Below are positions 1 to 11,531 of a stretch of DNA of 64,000 nt, piece after piece. Within the stretch, counting starts at the first letter, position 1. Each line of letters begins with the position of its first letter. A program made the position numbers and the translations under genes. The notes beneath the pieces are model-generated. The model searched no databases. It was given only the letters and a program-made list of their open reading frames with translations, and was not told the origin of the DNA. Source of the stretch: Phytoseiulus persimilis (taxonomy: Eukaryota; Arthropoda; Arachnida; Mesostigmata; Phytoseiidae); contig CM075102.1 of NCBI GenBank assembly GCA_037576195.1, positions 42,838,745 through 42,902,744 on the forward strand. The letters are read 5' to 3'.

Positions 1-742
1 GCACGCGAACGTTGGGCTCGCCAGCTGAAAACTCATTAATTCCGAATGCAGGCTGAGCACTACTTATTCATTGGGCCTCCGCCTTCACCCAGAGAAGTAG
101 GAAGCTGGACTCCGTCGAGCTCCTTCTGTTCCAAATCTTAATTGGACCGACCGAGTGAATGGGTGCCTGTGAGGCCGAGACGCTGGTTCATTGACCATTA
201 CACAGGCTGGCTCGCTGCGAGGTTTTCCAGGCGTATCTCCAACCTGAGCAGTCCAAGAACAGGCGCTTGGAACCGAAGACGCAGGAGAGCGTGAGAAGAG
301 GTGGCGTACGAGGATCGGTAACCGCTTTCTCGGCAGAGAGTCGGCGACGAGTCAAAAAGACATTCGAGAGGGCCGCCAGTGGTTAATCTTCAGTTCTCAC
401 GCTTTGAATTGAATTGCAGTCTCCGGCAAGTCCCAGCGTCGAACCTCACAGCCAGCCAAAGAGAAAGCTATCAGCGATAAGGATTCCTGGATGGCCGGTC
501 GGGCAGTAAACAAGAAGTGGGCCGCGTTCTTAGCTCGCTCTCCACTCGACGAATCATCTGCTCAGTGGACGGAGATTCCGAACAAAAAAAATTGATCGAA
601 TCGGGGGACGGCGGAAGCGGAAACTGCTCACGGAACCAGCTCGTCTCAGGTTCCTGTCGAGGCTCGCTCCCGTGTTCCATGCGGGCCCTGACCGCGGAGA
701 GTATCCCACCCGGTCGAAATCTTGCTTTCCTCAACATGGTTG

Positions 743-757
743 CATCATCATCATCAT
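743..757. repeat. (CAT)5 microsatellite
   Basis: Five perfect CAT units directly visible. It would encode serines on the plus strand if translated, but no supported gene covers it. Confidence 0.85.
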
Positions 758-875
758 CTGATCAATCTATCGGACCATCAATTTTTAGAGAGAATCGGAG
801 TTTAGAGAGTTCCGCGTGTCCCCGAGGTGATTATTCTCCCGTGGACCGGTTGCACCCTCCCACGGTCCGCTCGTC

Positions 876-1283
876 CTATCTTGGCCTCTTTCTGGTGATT
901 ATCGCTGTGGTCTCTGCAGCAATATGAAAAGCCTCAGACCGCCTACTGGCGGATGCTAAGGGTTCTTCACATGACGGACGGCATCGCCGCAACAGCGGGT
1001 GCAGACGCCCGGATCGGAGGTTGGGCGCAAACCCTGGATGCGATTCTGAGAAACAGATTTGCAGACGGTCGAGCAGCGCCTCGCCGTGCGACACGGGGTT
1101 GGCACGCGCTACGGATTTCTGTCGGGAGAACAACGGTCGATGCATGCTATATTTTCGCCGATAACGAAAGAAAGACAGAATGGCGATTACGACGACAGCG
1201 GCGACCGCAGTGAGAATACCAGAGGGAACGCGGCCCGCCTCGCGGATTGGATTCAACGAACGAAAATAGATACATTCTTGCAA
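876..1283 (-). CDS. Possible exon with one membrane segment
   Basis: Minus-strand open frame of 135 codons. The most notable feature is a hydrophobic stretch of about 15 residues (ILTAVAAVVVIAIL) followed by a basic cluster (RYRRK), the layout of a single-pass membrane protein with a cytoplasmic positive end. No start codon with good context or splice partner was settled. A competing plus-strand frame (1059-1673, interrupted once at 1413-1415) has equally coding-like codons, so strand is uncertain. No family recognised. Confidence 0.15.
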   Translation of the reverse strand: MQECIYFRSLNPIREAGRVPSGILTAVAAVVVIAILSFFRYRRKYSMHRPLFSRQKSVARANPVSHGEALLDRLQICFSESHPGFAPNLRSGRLHPLLRRCRPSCEEPLASASRRSEAFHIAAETTAIITRKRPR

Positions 1284-1586
1284 AAGTTCCGACTCACAGC
1301 GCGCCGAGTCAAACTCCTACAATTTCCAACAGTGGCAGAGGCATTGTGCGTTTTTCCCTCCGTCGCTCGCTCACTTCTTCGCTACCTTTTTTCTTTGGCC
1401 GACTCCTTCATCTGAAGTGATCACAGAGAGTTCTATTCGTCGAGTTCCCCGATGTTCACCGTCACCGCCACGGCCACGAAAACAGCAGAAACATCACAGA
1501 CTGGCCGGCCGGCGGCGACTCACGGCTCCACCCGCTCACGACTTTATTTCACTTCACCACTGACTGAGTCGATTGGTGGCTCGCCG

Positions 1587-2720
1587 TCATCTTCTGCTGG
1601 TGTGCTCGCTCAAATCGCTTCTATTTTCTTCATTTTCTCCCGTCTCGAACAATTCTTCTGGTGGGGATCCTAGCTCGAGCCCGGCCGAGATTCGACGCGC
1701 ATCGATCCCAGCGTTGGCACCCGGAGATCTCCCGCCGGAACTCGACCCGAGCCGTATCCTCAGCTCCTCCCGCCAGAAGCGTTCTCCGATCAACTGCTTC
1801 TCTGAGAAGCTCTCTCTCGTCGACTCGATCCTCTCGCTGACCCCTCTTCCTGTGATTGACGCCGCAGGACTCTTGTTGGCCTTATTCCATGGCTGGCGTC
1901 CCTGATGATCGTTGAGTTTCGCTCGTTCACTGTGCACGGGGCAGCAACAGCAACAACAATCACAGAAGATCTGGCCGAGAATAACGCCTATCACGGTTGA
2001 CATCGGAGACTCTCTGCAGAAGATCTCCCGACTGGTGCTTCTTTTCCTCGGGAAAATGGGGACTGGGAACTTGCAAGGCGAGCTGCGAACAAAACTCCGC
2101 GAGCGGAACCATTTTGTCACGGCGGAGTCCGATAGCATCGCGCGACGGGGAACCGGTGGAACGGGGACGGTGTCATTTGCCCAGCTGGTAGTCGGAAGAT
2201 GTTTCAGGACGGCTTCATATCGAAGTCTCACAACGAACTTGTTGAAGCAGGTCCTAAATCTAGAAATCGTCTGAAAGGTTCGCTCTGCCGCCCGCCCCCA
2301 GTGCTGTTCCGAGCGGATGAAATCTGAGAAGATAAGCCGTTCTTGTGTTCGATCGCTGGCTGCGGAAACATCCTCATTGTTGTGAGCGTCAATTGCGATT
2401 GAGGGCTCTCGGATCGTTGAAGAGCGGAGTCTCTCCTCACTCGTTGAGAGATTACGCTCAATTGGACTGGGGAAAAAGGGGCGAGAAAAGTTTCCATTCT
2501 TTGATCAAATCGCACCTCCGCTGGTTGTGTTCGTTTCCGTATTGCGTCGGCTGCTTGTGGATGTGTATTGAGCGAATCCGCTCCTAGCGAAGGGGAGGTA
2601 CTCTAGTTCCGTGGGTTTTTCGCCCACGGTCAATCTTTCTTCGCTTCCCCCATCGAGGAGCTGGAACGACCAGACAAGCAACCTCCTCGCCGAACGCTTC
2701 CAGCCGTCCAGCCATGCCAT
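1587..2720 (-). CDS. Unknown protein, three-exon gene candidate
   Basis: Proposed exons are 2720-2628, 2583-2516 and 2466-1587, giving 346 residues. The start ATG at 2720 has A at -3 and G at +4. Intron 1 is 44 nt and ends in a pyrimidine-rich stretch before CTAG; intron 2 is 49 nt and ends TTTTTCCCCAG. Phases agree at both junctions. The last exon is open for over 290 codons, well beyond chance. The product is rich in Arg, Ser and Glu, with a short hydrophobic stretch (STVIGVILGQIF) leading into a run of cysteines (CDCCCCCC) at about residue 220; such strings are often palmitoylated, which is inference. A GTGAGA donor at 2231 could end this exon early. The antisense frames at 1573-2274 are interrupted by a TGA TGA pair. 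No homologue recognised. Confidence 0.35.
1942..1960. repeat. CAG/CAA repeat
   Basis: Interspersed CAG and CAA triplets. Read on the minus strand in the candidate gene at 1587-2720 they encode the cysteine run; read on the plus strand they encode glutamines. Confidence 0.8.
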
Positions 2721-4982
2721 TGTTCCTCTATCGACTACTCTTCCTCCTCCCCCTTGTTTTCCTCCTATTCCTCAAGGAAACAGTTGAGCAAGACGAGGCT
2801 CGCTCGGTCAGGTTGAACTTTATTATTATCTTTCTCTGAAGGACTTAGGAGCTTGCTGCTTTCTAAGCTAAAAGCTGCTGGGCGAGTTTTCGTAGAGAGC
2901 TACTATTTCTGCTTCGGGGATCCGCGGCGGCGACGAGCCCCGCAGAAGATTCTCGGAGACTTCCCCGACAACGGAAGCCCAGAGCATCCCAACAAAGGAG
3001 AAGAAACTTACTTCAAGTGCTATTATCTCTCTCCTCTCCGCCTCTGTCGCTCCTCTTTTGTCCTCTGCTCTCGTTCACATCATCCTCCGCTCAGGCCAGC
3101 TCAACAGTTACAACTATATCCCGCCAACCATTGTAGCGAGCGAAACGTTTCATTGTAGGGTTTGACCGCATCGCCCTTCCAGAGCTCGACAGGCCGAGCA
3201 GACGGAAAAAATGAATTATTCCCCATGGGTCGATCCAGCAACGATAGTGATCGTCTTCACAAGTGATCAAAGTGTCATCGCAGAGAGTCAACAACCATTA
3301 ACCGCGCTGAAGTCGCCGTGCTTCTCAAGTCGGACCAGTTTTTTGTTCGACCCGGTCGGCTCTGTCTCCGAAGACATGATCCAATGTCGGAAGCTCAACG
3401 GTAGAGGAAAATCGAGAAATAATTGAAAGTTCGTCCCAGCAGGCGATCAAATCCGAATTCGACACCGGAGCAACAGCTTGCTAGCCGGCTCTCTACAGTT
3501 AATATGCAGCCTGAGAGCGATGCGTTACCATGGAAAGGTGTGCGCGACCACATAAATCAGCAGGCCCGAAACTTGTTCGCTGACAACTTTGTTTGCCTTC
3601 CTCTCAGGGCCGACGAGGGGACCGACCGAGCGGGGAATAAGACGACGGCGACCAAGAACTAATCAGAGATGACCGCGCAGCCGTGGAGTCAGCCTTGCGG
3701 GAGTTGAAAGGCAACTAGCAGACACAAGGAAACGGGAACGACCGACAGGCTCCTCGGCCACTGGAATCGGTCCAGCTCGCCTCGAGCAGCGAACGAATTA
3801 TTCAAGAGCAGTCAATGCGGGCTGCTGGCTCATCTGCATAGACCGTCCGACCGACAGACAGACCAACCGGCTGATCGAGTAAGCAGGCAGCCAAGCAGGC
3901 AGACGAGCCACCGCGCAGGCCGGGTAGGCCGCTTGCATCCTATCCGCCGCCCTGTCTGCTTGCGCGTCGCCGACTTGCCATGGAAATGTCAGTTGGTTAT
4001 CGCATACGTGCGCGAGTATGGCTGCTCGTTCCTTCTCGCAAAAGAACTCCAAGCCGGAGGAATCTCATGCCGTTACCCTGACAGGCAGGCAGGCGGGTGG
4101 GCAGACAGTCGAGTCACAACAGCTTTCATCCACCAAGCGGTCGAGCCCAGCAACGAGATGCAGGGAAGCAATCGAGGAACGGATGGTCGGACTGACGGAA
4201 GAACAAACAGATCAACCCAAGTATAGAGGACCAAACGCTGGGCTTCGCAGACGACGCCCGTGGCTGATGTGCCGAAACCCAATACCGGACCCGGATCGAC
4301 ATCGGCGCGAGCTCGCTGGAGCAAGCGCTCGAAGCAACCTACCTAGTTGTAAAAATGTGCCAAAAGCTTCTCCCAGGCTGTAAACTTTGACCAACGAACA
4401 GCCGGTGCAGCATCCGACACACATTCGTTGGACAACGAATCGGGCCGACAATGGACAATCGGGCCCACGGGCGGACGGATGAACCAAGACGAGCTCGGAA
4501 CCACAGCTCGTGACGATAACTCGAACAGGGACGATCAGAAAAGGGCACCAATATCGTTGTGCCCTTCGTTCTGAACGAGCGAGAGACTGGCACTGCTTGC
4601 TTTCTGCATGCTCCTACAGCATTCCCAACTAGCACCTACCCCGCTACTTTTGTGATGGCTATTACCTGGGACAGCTGAACCACCGGCGGAGCGGTCGCTG
4701 CTTCAATATAAAAGGACGACATGAATCCCCGGGTGTCCCGATGTGTCACACAATTAGTTACCTGAATGCGGTTGGTCGGTGGGTCTCTGACTTGCCAGCT
4801 CGTCGTCCCTATCGGATAGAAGCCTGACAGTCAATGAGCTTTGCGAGAGTTAGAGCGCACTGGAGGACGAACAAAAGAGCGAACCGGTTCTCCCATCCAC
4901 GTGTCGGTGCGTGGGTCCCACCGCATGTTCGCTCGTGTTCGCCCTGAGGTGACTGCCGATGTACCGCGTGTACGTGTACTTG
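2721..4982. other. No supported gene; repeat-bearing DNA
   Basis: Only short open frames in all six frames, none with convincing splice partners. The stretch 3840-4110 carries imperfect GACC, GCAG and GGCA tetranucleotide tracts. A TATA-like site lies at 4707. Confidence 0.5.
4707..4714 (+). promoter_or_regulatory. TATA-box-like site
   Basis: TATAAAAG embedded between GC-rich flanks, the classical spacing element of RNA polymerase II promoters. No convincing gene follows on the plus strand: the next ATG (4721) opens only a 14-codon frame. May be fortuitous. Confidence 0.15.
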
Positions 4983-6400
4983 TTAGTTTAATTGGGAAAA
5001 TCTCATCTCATCCGGAGCACAATGATACACTTCATAGCGAATAATCCACCTGCACGCGTCAACGTCACAGCGACCTTGTTGCGGGCACAGGAGCACAGTG
5101 TCCACGAGTCCCCCCCCCCCCCCCATCTTGTCGGACGACGCGTCTTTCCCGCGCTGTTGCCATCGGGTGGTCACCCTTTGAACGATGCTGCCCCTCCGGG
5201 GGCGAATGCACGAAGAATGCCGCAACGAAACTGTGATATATCGTGAGGTTCGAAGCTGCCAGGTTGTTGGAGAAATAGATGGATGGACGCTTGAATGAGT
5301 CAGTTGGCGCAAGCGCAGCTTTGGAGCGCCTCCGGGGGAAATCCTTCCATCCGAGGGGTAGAGCTCTTTCCTCTGGTTTCCGTTGTTCTCCTGCCGAGAG
5401 TGGACCCCGAGTGGAGCTTCTGAGGTATCCGCGCACTTTGAGGTGAACGAGGTAGCAGCGCTGACCGTTGTATGCCTAAGAGCCTCCACGCTGACCGGGG
5501 ACGGGACTCTGGTTCGCTGCGTCCAGTACGCAGTAAAACTTTACGACCTGCAGCGGCACAACGGAAGAAGACCATGCGGCGCGCGGCTGCCGAGGCCGCC
5601 GCCCTCAGCGGTGAAAGTCCTTACAAAGAAAGTTGGCTATGTACTCCTCCTCCGGTCGCTCGAGAAGGAGCGCCGTTGCCTGCTCGCCTGGAACATAGTT
5701 TCAAATTACTCCGTACCGATGGAGGGACGAGCGAGCGAACGCGTTACTCAACAATGTGTTGCAATTGTCGATTCAACGTTCGTTAGGGAGGAGCGAGCGA
5801 TGGGAAAGAACGAACGAGGGACTCGAGAACGGACGAGGAGGAAGCTCCGATAGCTAGATGGATGGGTCGATCGATCGAATTCAAATGAATGTTCGCTCGA
5901 AATCGGACTGCCGACCTCACGGTTTCCACGCGGTGACGGAACAAGAGAGCGTGACGACCGCGAAACTCTGAAAGGCACACGGACGGCGGGCAGGACTTTT
6001 GACGGTCGCCCCACGGGTCGGTCGGTCGCCTGTCAGGCTATTGGAGGAGAGGAAGCCATTCACAGCCGTGGCGAATGAGGTGATTGCGGGCGGGCGGCCG
6101 TGCGACCGAGTGTTCCTCGCCTGGCGGGCGGGCGAGCGGGCAGGCAGGCAATCCAAATTATTAATCAATAGGCGAGAAGGAGAATGAAACTCTCAGGAGA
6201 CCTCGCACGACCAAGTTCACCGAACTGAAGACTTATCGCCCTCTCACTTACCCACTGTATTTATAATAAGACTCGGGGCAAAGCTCTACCTCCATGATTC
6301 CACTCGAGTTCGATACGCCCATCCGATTCGATAACATTGAGTGCGGAACGACGTTCTATGATGTGATCATTCGTTTGAAGGAAATTGCCTAGAAGCAGTC
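4983..6400. other. No supported gene; CGAA and GATC tracts
   Basis: Overlapping open frames up to 168 codons occur on both strands but none is favoured by splice signals. Simple sequence includes GAGCGAACG-type tracts near 5730-5820 and a TCGATCGATCGA palindrome near 5867-5878. Confidence 0.4.
5110..5124. repeat. Poly-C run, 15 nt
   Basis: Fifteen consecutive C residues. Similar C or G homopolymers recur at 32045-32063, 55064-55077 and 60155-60167. Such runs are prone to length error in assemblies. Confidence 0.9.
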
Positions 6401-6401
6401 A

Positions 6402-7103
6402 GTGCGTCTCCTGATTTGGAGTCGTCAGTGGCGAGGACGACCCCCACCACTCCATGACATCACCGTAATGCCTCTGTTAGTTGTACGTCATGGCGGGAAA
6501 CGAGCTCGAGAATCGGAAAAGTTAGTTTATTGGAGAAACGAAGAGGGGGCCGCATCGACGAATTGTCTGACAGAACGGGGAAACAAGCCAGAATCCAATA
6601 TTGACTTCGATTGCTCCGATTGCAGCTCGAACCTCAGTGAGAGAGTGTGGACACATCGCAGGAAGAGCGAATGGACGAACGAACCAGCGAACGAATCCGA
6701 CTTGGTATCAGACCTCCGAGACCATCGAACTAAAAGCCCGACCAAGTCAGCGATATATCGGGAATATATTACGAGTCCACAGCGAGTTTGTCCTGGCGCC
6801 CGCCGCCGAACGAGCCTCGTTGAATACGGAGCTATCAGTCGTCGTTTCCTCATTCAGTCATTTCCTCTTCGAGTTCCTGTCAAACGAAGTCGGTCCTCGT
6901 TTTCCTTTGACGCTGAATCACGCACGGAACGGTCGGACTCGTTGCAAAACGCCCCGGCTAGCGCCGCGCCGGAATCCATTCATCCGTCCCGGCACTGCCG
7001 TGCTCCCCGGTCAGGATGTGTGAGCCGATCCCGCGCAGACGGCCGCAGGCCCAACCGGCAGAGCGGAAGGATATTCCTCTCCTTTTTCTGCGTTACGATA
7101 TGA
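6402..7103 (+). CDS. Long open frame, unknown product
   Basis: One plus-strand frame stays open for about 238 codons between an upstream TAG and the terminal TGA, at the edge of what chance allows in 64 kb. The middle and end (after about residue 100) are Ser, Arg and Pro rich and look disordered. Residues around 85-100 are encoded by a CGAA microsatellite. The track start is GTG, so a true start or upstream exon is unresolved. A second plus frame overlaps at 6601-7023. No domain recognised. Confidence 0.2.
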   Translation: MRLLIWSRQWRGRPPPLHDITVMPLLVVRHGGKRARESEKLVYWRNEEGAASTNCLTERGNKPESNIDFDCSDCSSNLSERVWTHRRKSEWTNEPANESDLVSDLRDHRTKSPTKSAIYREYITSPQRVCPGARRRTSLVEYGAISRRFLIQSFPLRVPVKRSRSSFSFDAESRTERSDSLQNAPASAAPESIHPSRHCRAPRSGCVSRSRADGRRPNRQSGRIFLSFFCVTI

Positions 7104-8596
7104 GCGAGCGGAGCTCTGTTGTTTCACTTTGACCGGGCACGGCGCATCGGCAGCAGCCAAGTAAATAGCAGCAGCCGCGGCGTCAGCACCTTCACCGTCC
7201 ACAACAACAGCGACAAAGACGGTAATATCAAGATGCAGAGGCGAGTCGTTCTATTCCCCTGACGAAGCTCGAGCACACTTGAATCCTTTTGCGAGGAGCT
7301 ACCAACGAATGCGTCAGCAGGGCTCATATTCCCCTCTGTCGCCCCTCCGTCGAACTGGCGCAACACTGAAGCAGTTTGCTCGTATTTGTTTGTTCGGTCG
7401 TTTGCTTCATCTTCAGCCTCCACCTCGGCCCGCCAGCTCACCAGCCGACTCACTTGTCCAGCATCTCAACTAGGTATCCAGCTAGGCACGCTGTTAGGCA
7501 CGCATCCTGGTTATTTATACCACGCAGCTACTCGAAAGTGGCCCGCAGCTCATACCCAATGGACACGTTCTTCTTTGGCAACAACGAGTACAGTTTCCCC
7601 CGCCTGCCGTCGCTTCATCGGGCTCCACATCGTTCGGTCTGTACATGGCATGTGGGAACAGGGATTGGCAGAACAATCGGAGGGTTGCAGTGTTGCCTCG
7701 CGTCGCTCGCCGACCCGGCTGACGGGCCTTCGCGAAGAGCCATCGCAGAAGATGACGAGGGCATTGTTGCTTCTGACGCCTAAGTAGCCACTCTGTGACT
7801 GACTCGGCAGCTTGCTCACTGCCTCAGCGAGCTGATACCGACGGCTCCATTGGACTGGGCGGCCGTTCGTCGGCCGATTCTTTGGGCTCGCAAGCAATCA
7901 TAAAAGGTGCCCAGAACATCGCAACCGACCCTCCCGCCCCTTGAGGATGAAACGGTCAGAGGAGGCAGCGAAAGACGCGGAAGCAGCAAGCGGCTTCGAG
8001 ACTGCGAGTCTGACATCGTAAAATTGGCTTTCAAGCGTCTGGTTAAAGCACACACACACACACACACACACGAACACACATCGGGCACGCAGGCACGACC
8101 GCTCATTGGAGTGGTCACGTGCCTGTCTTGAGCATCGAGAGCTCTACCGCTCCGGTTGGTCTTCCATTCATCCGCTCGGTGACGAGTTAAAAGACAGAAT
8201 GACAGGCGGACGAGACGAATGCATGATTCACCGGACAGATACAAACAGAAAGAGAGTTCATCAAGTAGTCAATTATTACTTTGGCTGCGTTCTCTATTTG
8301 CAGCGGTCTCCGCCTCACCTGGATCTTCCCTTGAGTGCAACCCACAGCGAGAGCCCACCCCTAAGGCAGAGGCCTAACATTGACGACCTCTGCGGGGAGG
8401 GTTTTAGGTCTGCGTGCCGTCGGCGAAGAGTGCAGCGTTTCGGAGCGACGCACTCAAAGACGAAGCAAAAAATCTGCGGTCCTCAATCAGCCCGTCTAGG
8501 ATCCGAACTCCGGACTATCTACGGATTTTCATGAGCCCTCGTTTCGGCGCCCGGTATCCTCGTTAGTCCCTCGGAAGAAACCTCTGAGTCGCAATC
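7104..8596. other. No supported gene; contains CA microsatellite
   Basis: Overlapping short frames on both strands without consistent splice signals. The main feature is the dinucleotide repeat at 8049-8080. Confidence 0.4.
8049..8080. repeat. (CA)n microsatellite
   Basis: About 11 uninterrupted CA units, a single CGAA interruption, then four further AC units. The longest dinucleotide repeat in the window. Confidence 0.9.
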
Positions 8597-8610
8597 TTGC
8601 ACGTGTGTAC

Positions 8611-9362
8611 GATGCGCGGCTTTTTGCCGCGCCTCATCGCTCTGGGGCAACTCTTTCGGTTTTCCCCCTATGGCCACTCCAATCTACTGGAAGCAATGTT
8701 TATTTCATGCGTATGTCGCATATATTCGGGAGCTCTCTCGGGAGCTGCATCGAACGAACGATTATTAATTGAAGATCTCCTCCTCCAGACATCCCGAGAG
8801 GCGAGTCGATTCCGGGCATCCAGGCCACGTCGCCAACCGCTTCCTCTCGCTCCAAGACAACGGCTGTAACCTCCACGCGTCACGGGTCGTATCCTTCCGA
8901 GTCGGCGCGATCATGGGGCGCTCCTGTTCCACAGAAAACGCTCCTCATCATTCAACTCGCATGAGATTCCATGATCGGATAAGATTGAATCAATCGTGCT
9001 GCTCACTCGTTCCACTTCCATTGTTCCCATTACGACTGTCGTTTCCGCGGTGATGGAGATTTTATCTCACACTAATGCTGATCACAGTGTCCAAGCTCGG
9101 TCCTGACAGAAAAATGCTTCACCCGACCGACCCGATTCTCGGAGTTGACGGAACCCGACTCGGAGCTTGCTCCCCGTGGTTCCCAATCAACGGGGCGGTG
9201 GACTGGCCGACCAAAAAAAATCAACCAGCTGATTCTAGCAGACGAGCAATCGATGCAACGGATGTGCTTAGCTGCGGGCTTGCCGCCGCAGGCCAAGCGT
9301 ACCTAGAGGCGCAACGCAAGTCGTCGCTGCTCCCAAACTCGCCATTTGGGTTCTGTCATTAG
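8611..9362 (+). CDS. Possible multi-exon gene, unknown product
   Basis: An ATG at 8611 (A at -3) opens an 86-codon frame with a hydrophobic N-terminal half and a later NERLLIEDLLLQ segment. A donor at 8863 and the strong acceptor CTCCTGTTCCACAG at 8931 delimit a 69-nt intron that removes the TAA. A second frame (8769-9362, interrupted only by a TGA at 9051) has very coding-like codons after 9089; an intron of about 60 nt with CTAAT and an acceptor at 9111 would bridge it. The two readings are not reconciled, and a good antisense frame exists near 8920-9060. Strand favoured but not proven. Confidence 0.18.
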
Positions 9363-10791
9363 CTTTTCGGGCCGACTGGCCGCCACGATCTATTCCGAAG
9401 GAAAACACATGGATTTCGACAACATGCAACCAGCTCCATGTAGACCAGCGGCTACGACGCGTTCATCCAAACAACAAACGAGCAGTCGTTGCCGGCACCG
9501 CTTACGGCTCTGCGCGTGCTGCGCAACAACTCATCGTCCTTCGTCAGCTTCCTCCAGAGCGTTGTGCGTCTCCTGCAACCTCTCGAAGATCTGAGCACCT
9601 CGAACGAACCCTCGGTTCCAGCTCACGGACGACTGCGGGAGGGATCATGTCTGCCGGCTAGTAGGCTGACCGCGTGCTGACTGGCTGGATCGCTGCCGGC
9701 TGAGTAGGCGTTGGCAAACGGAGCTGAATCGCTTCGGTTTCTTCTATTCCCTGTTCGCGTTTGCTGGCTTCATCCATATTCGTTTCCATCGGGAAGGAGC
9801 ACGCAGCGGAGCCCGCATGGGTCGCGCATCTGACTTGCACTAATGATGAATGGCATTAAGCTCTTCTCTTCTGCACATGCTGCTATCCTGCATCTCTGTC
9901 CGACGGTCCCCTCGCTTACGTTCCTGCTCAAAGCTCCGACAGGGTGGAAACAAGGCGCGCAAGCGAAACGCCGGCGAATTTAGTTCGAGCGTCATGTCTC
10001 CTCTTTCCTTTGCGTCCCAGCCAGCTCATTTCAGTTATTCATGCATGCATGCATACTCCGAGTCCCTCTCCTTCCGTACTCGTGGCTCGTATGACGCCGA
10101 CTCCCCCGAGCTCCCCAAAAAATCTCTCAAGAGCGGGATTCTCCGAATGTTCATGTTGCGCGACCAGATGGAGACGGAACGATTTCGCTGGGTTCATGGA
10201 TTCATCAAGCTTCTCCTTCTGGATTGTTTTTATGACCGAGTGTGATGATATCCGAATTCCGTTACGCTATCCGGCCGAGTCGGGTCCGGTGTTCGTCTGA
10301 TTCCGATCTGTGACGGCGTGAACTGCGACGTGATGGGTATAAATCTGTCTTGAATAATACCAGGCGGACGCTAAAACTTTAATGAGTCATAATTCATCAC
10401 GCAAACAAACTGGCCGGCTTTATGAGACCAAGGAACTTGGTGTGACTAAGTAAGTGAGTGGGTTGTAAGCTTGTAAAAACTCGTGTGAATCCTTCAAGCA
10501 AGCTAGCCGGCTAGGAAGCGGCGAACGCAGTCGGCTCTGACTGGCGATTATTCTGAGCGCCCGTTTCAGAAAAGATGCTGGGTCGGGTTCAAGAACCGAC
10601 TTCCCTTCATCATACAGCTTGCCAACTACCTAGCAAGCGAGAAAGCGGCCAGACTGGCAAACAAGCCAGCCGAGCGCCCGGCCGGCCAGCGAACAGGTAC
10701 CGCCGGCTGCAGTCATAACGAATCAAACCAACAGCTACACCTGTGGCTTGAGAGTTGGTCGCACGGAGCACGGCGTCGTTTTTGTTCTTAC
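9363..10791. other. No supported gene
   Basis: Short frames only. Contains the ATGC palindromic tract at 10041-10054 and A+T-richer DNA around 10320-10500. Confidence 0.4.
10041..10054. repeat. ATGC tandem, perfect palindrome
   Basis: Fourteen bases (ATGCATGCATGCAT) that equal their own reverse complement and alternate purine and pyrimidine in part, so cruciform or Z-like structure is conceivable. Directly visible. Confidence 0.85.
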
Positions 10792-10952
10792 TGGAGAGAC
10801 GGAGGAAACATCTGAGACCGACTAGAAGGAGGAGTCGAGGCAGAGACCTCGGTTCCGAAATCGCGAGATGAAATCCGCATCGGATTCCCGTCGGGGAAAA
10901 GATGAGCGGGATGAAAGGAGCACGAAGGGAAGCTCTTCGTCGAGTGTGTCTG
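10792..10952 (-). CDS. Isolated exon candidate with strong splice sites
   Basis: On the minus strand CCCTTTTCCCACAG precedes and CCA/GTAAGA follows a 161-nt stretch open in two of three frames. Both splice sites are close to consensus. Neither frame is recognisable and neighbouring exons were not found, so this may be a decoy pair or a non-coding transcript exon. Confidence 0.15.
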
Positions 10953-11033
10953 CTGTGGGAAAAGGGAGCTGAGCTTACCCACCAGCCCACAAGCTTGTTA
11001 CTCCTCGCTCCCTAATACGTATGAAGCAATAAC

Positions 11034-11531
11034 TTGCGCCTCTTCACCGACGGCGAAAACGACAACAAAAGCAACAACGGATGTGCAGACCACAGGATCA
11101 ACAACGACCGCGACAGCAGCTCCAACGGCAACAACAACATCAGCAGATGCAATTCGCCATCTGGTGGCCCTCGAGAGGTAGGACCCGCATCGAAATATTG
11201 TATCCGAGGAGCTTCGAATGGCGATGATATTACTTAGCTGTCCGTTCGTTTGTCCGTCCTGGAGTCAGTGCGCCGCCGTCTCCCCCGTTCCTCTGTTCCC
11301 CGTCCTTCTGTCCTAGCGGTCCGCTCGTTCGAGTGTATCCTACATCGAAGGAGCGACTACAGGGCGCTGACAGGCCTTTCGTGGAAGACACGCCCCATGT
11401 GCCCAGCGAGCCTTTCGCAGGGGGGAGGGGGGTGCTCGGCAGCGGCAACCACTCGCTCTAGCGAGGAGGCAGCCAGACAGGCGAACAGCCGACGACGCGG
11501 CTGCCGCGAGCAAGAGCTCAAACTCCAATGA
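11034..11531 (+). CDS. Asn-rich then basic protein, two-exon candidate
   Basis: Exons proposed at 11034-11177 and 11238-11531 with a 60-nt intron. The donor GAG/GTAGGA and acceptor TTACTTAG are strong, and removing the segment deletes the only in-frame stop (TAG 11235) with phase 0 kept. Exon 1 is Asn, Asp and Ser rich, encoded by CAA/AAC low-complexity DNA; exon 2 is basic and Ser rich. The first ATG is not identified (the frame opens with TTG after a TGA), so an upstream exon is likely. No family recognised; low complexity weakens the coding case. Confidence 0.2.
11044..11146. repeat. CAA/AAC-rich low-complexity tract
   Basis: Repeated CAAC, AACAAC and GACAGC units over about 100 nt, coincident with the Asn-rich exon proposed at 11034-11177. 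Confidence 0.6.

Noticed and set aside
1573-2274. Plus-strand frames with a poly-Gln run and coding-like codons
   Set aside because: They are the in-register antisense of the longer minus-strand exon and are broken by a TGA TGA pair.
8049-8080. Possible CRISPR-like or satellite array
   Set aside because: It is a plain CA dinucleotide repeat without spacers; no CRISPR structure or Cas-like frame anywhere.
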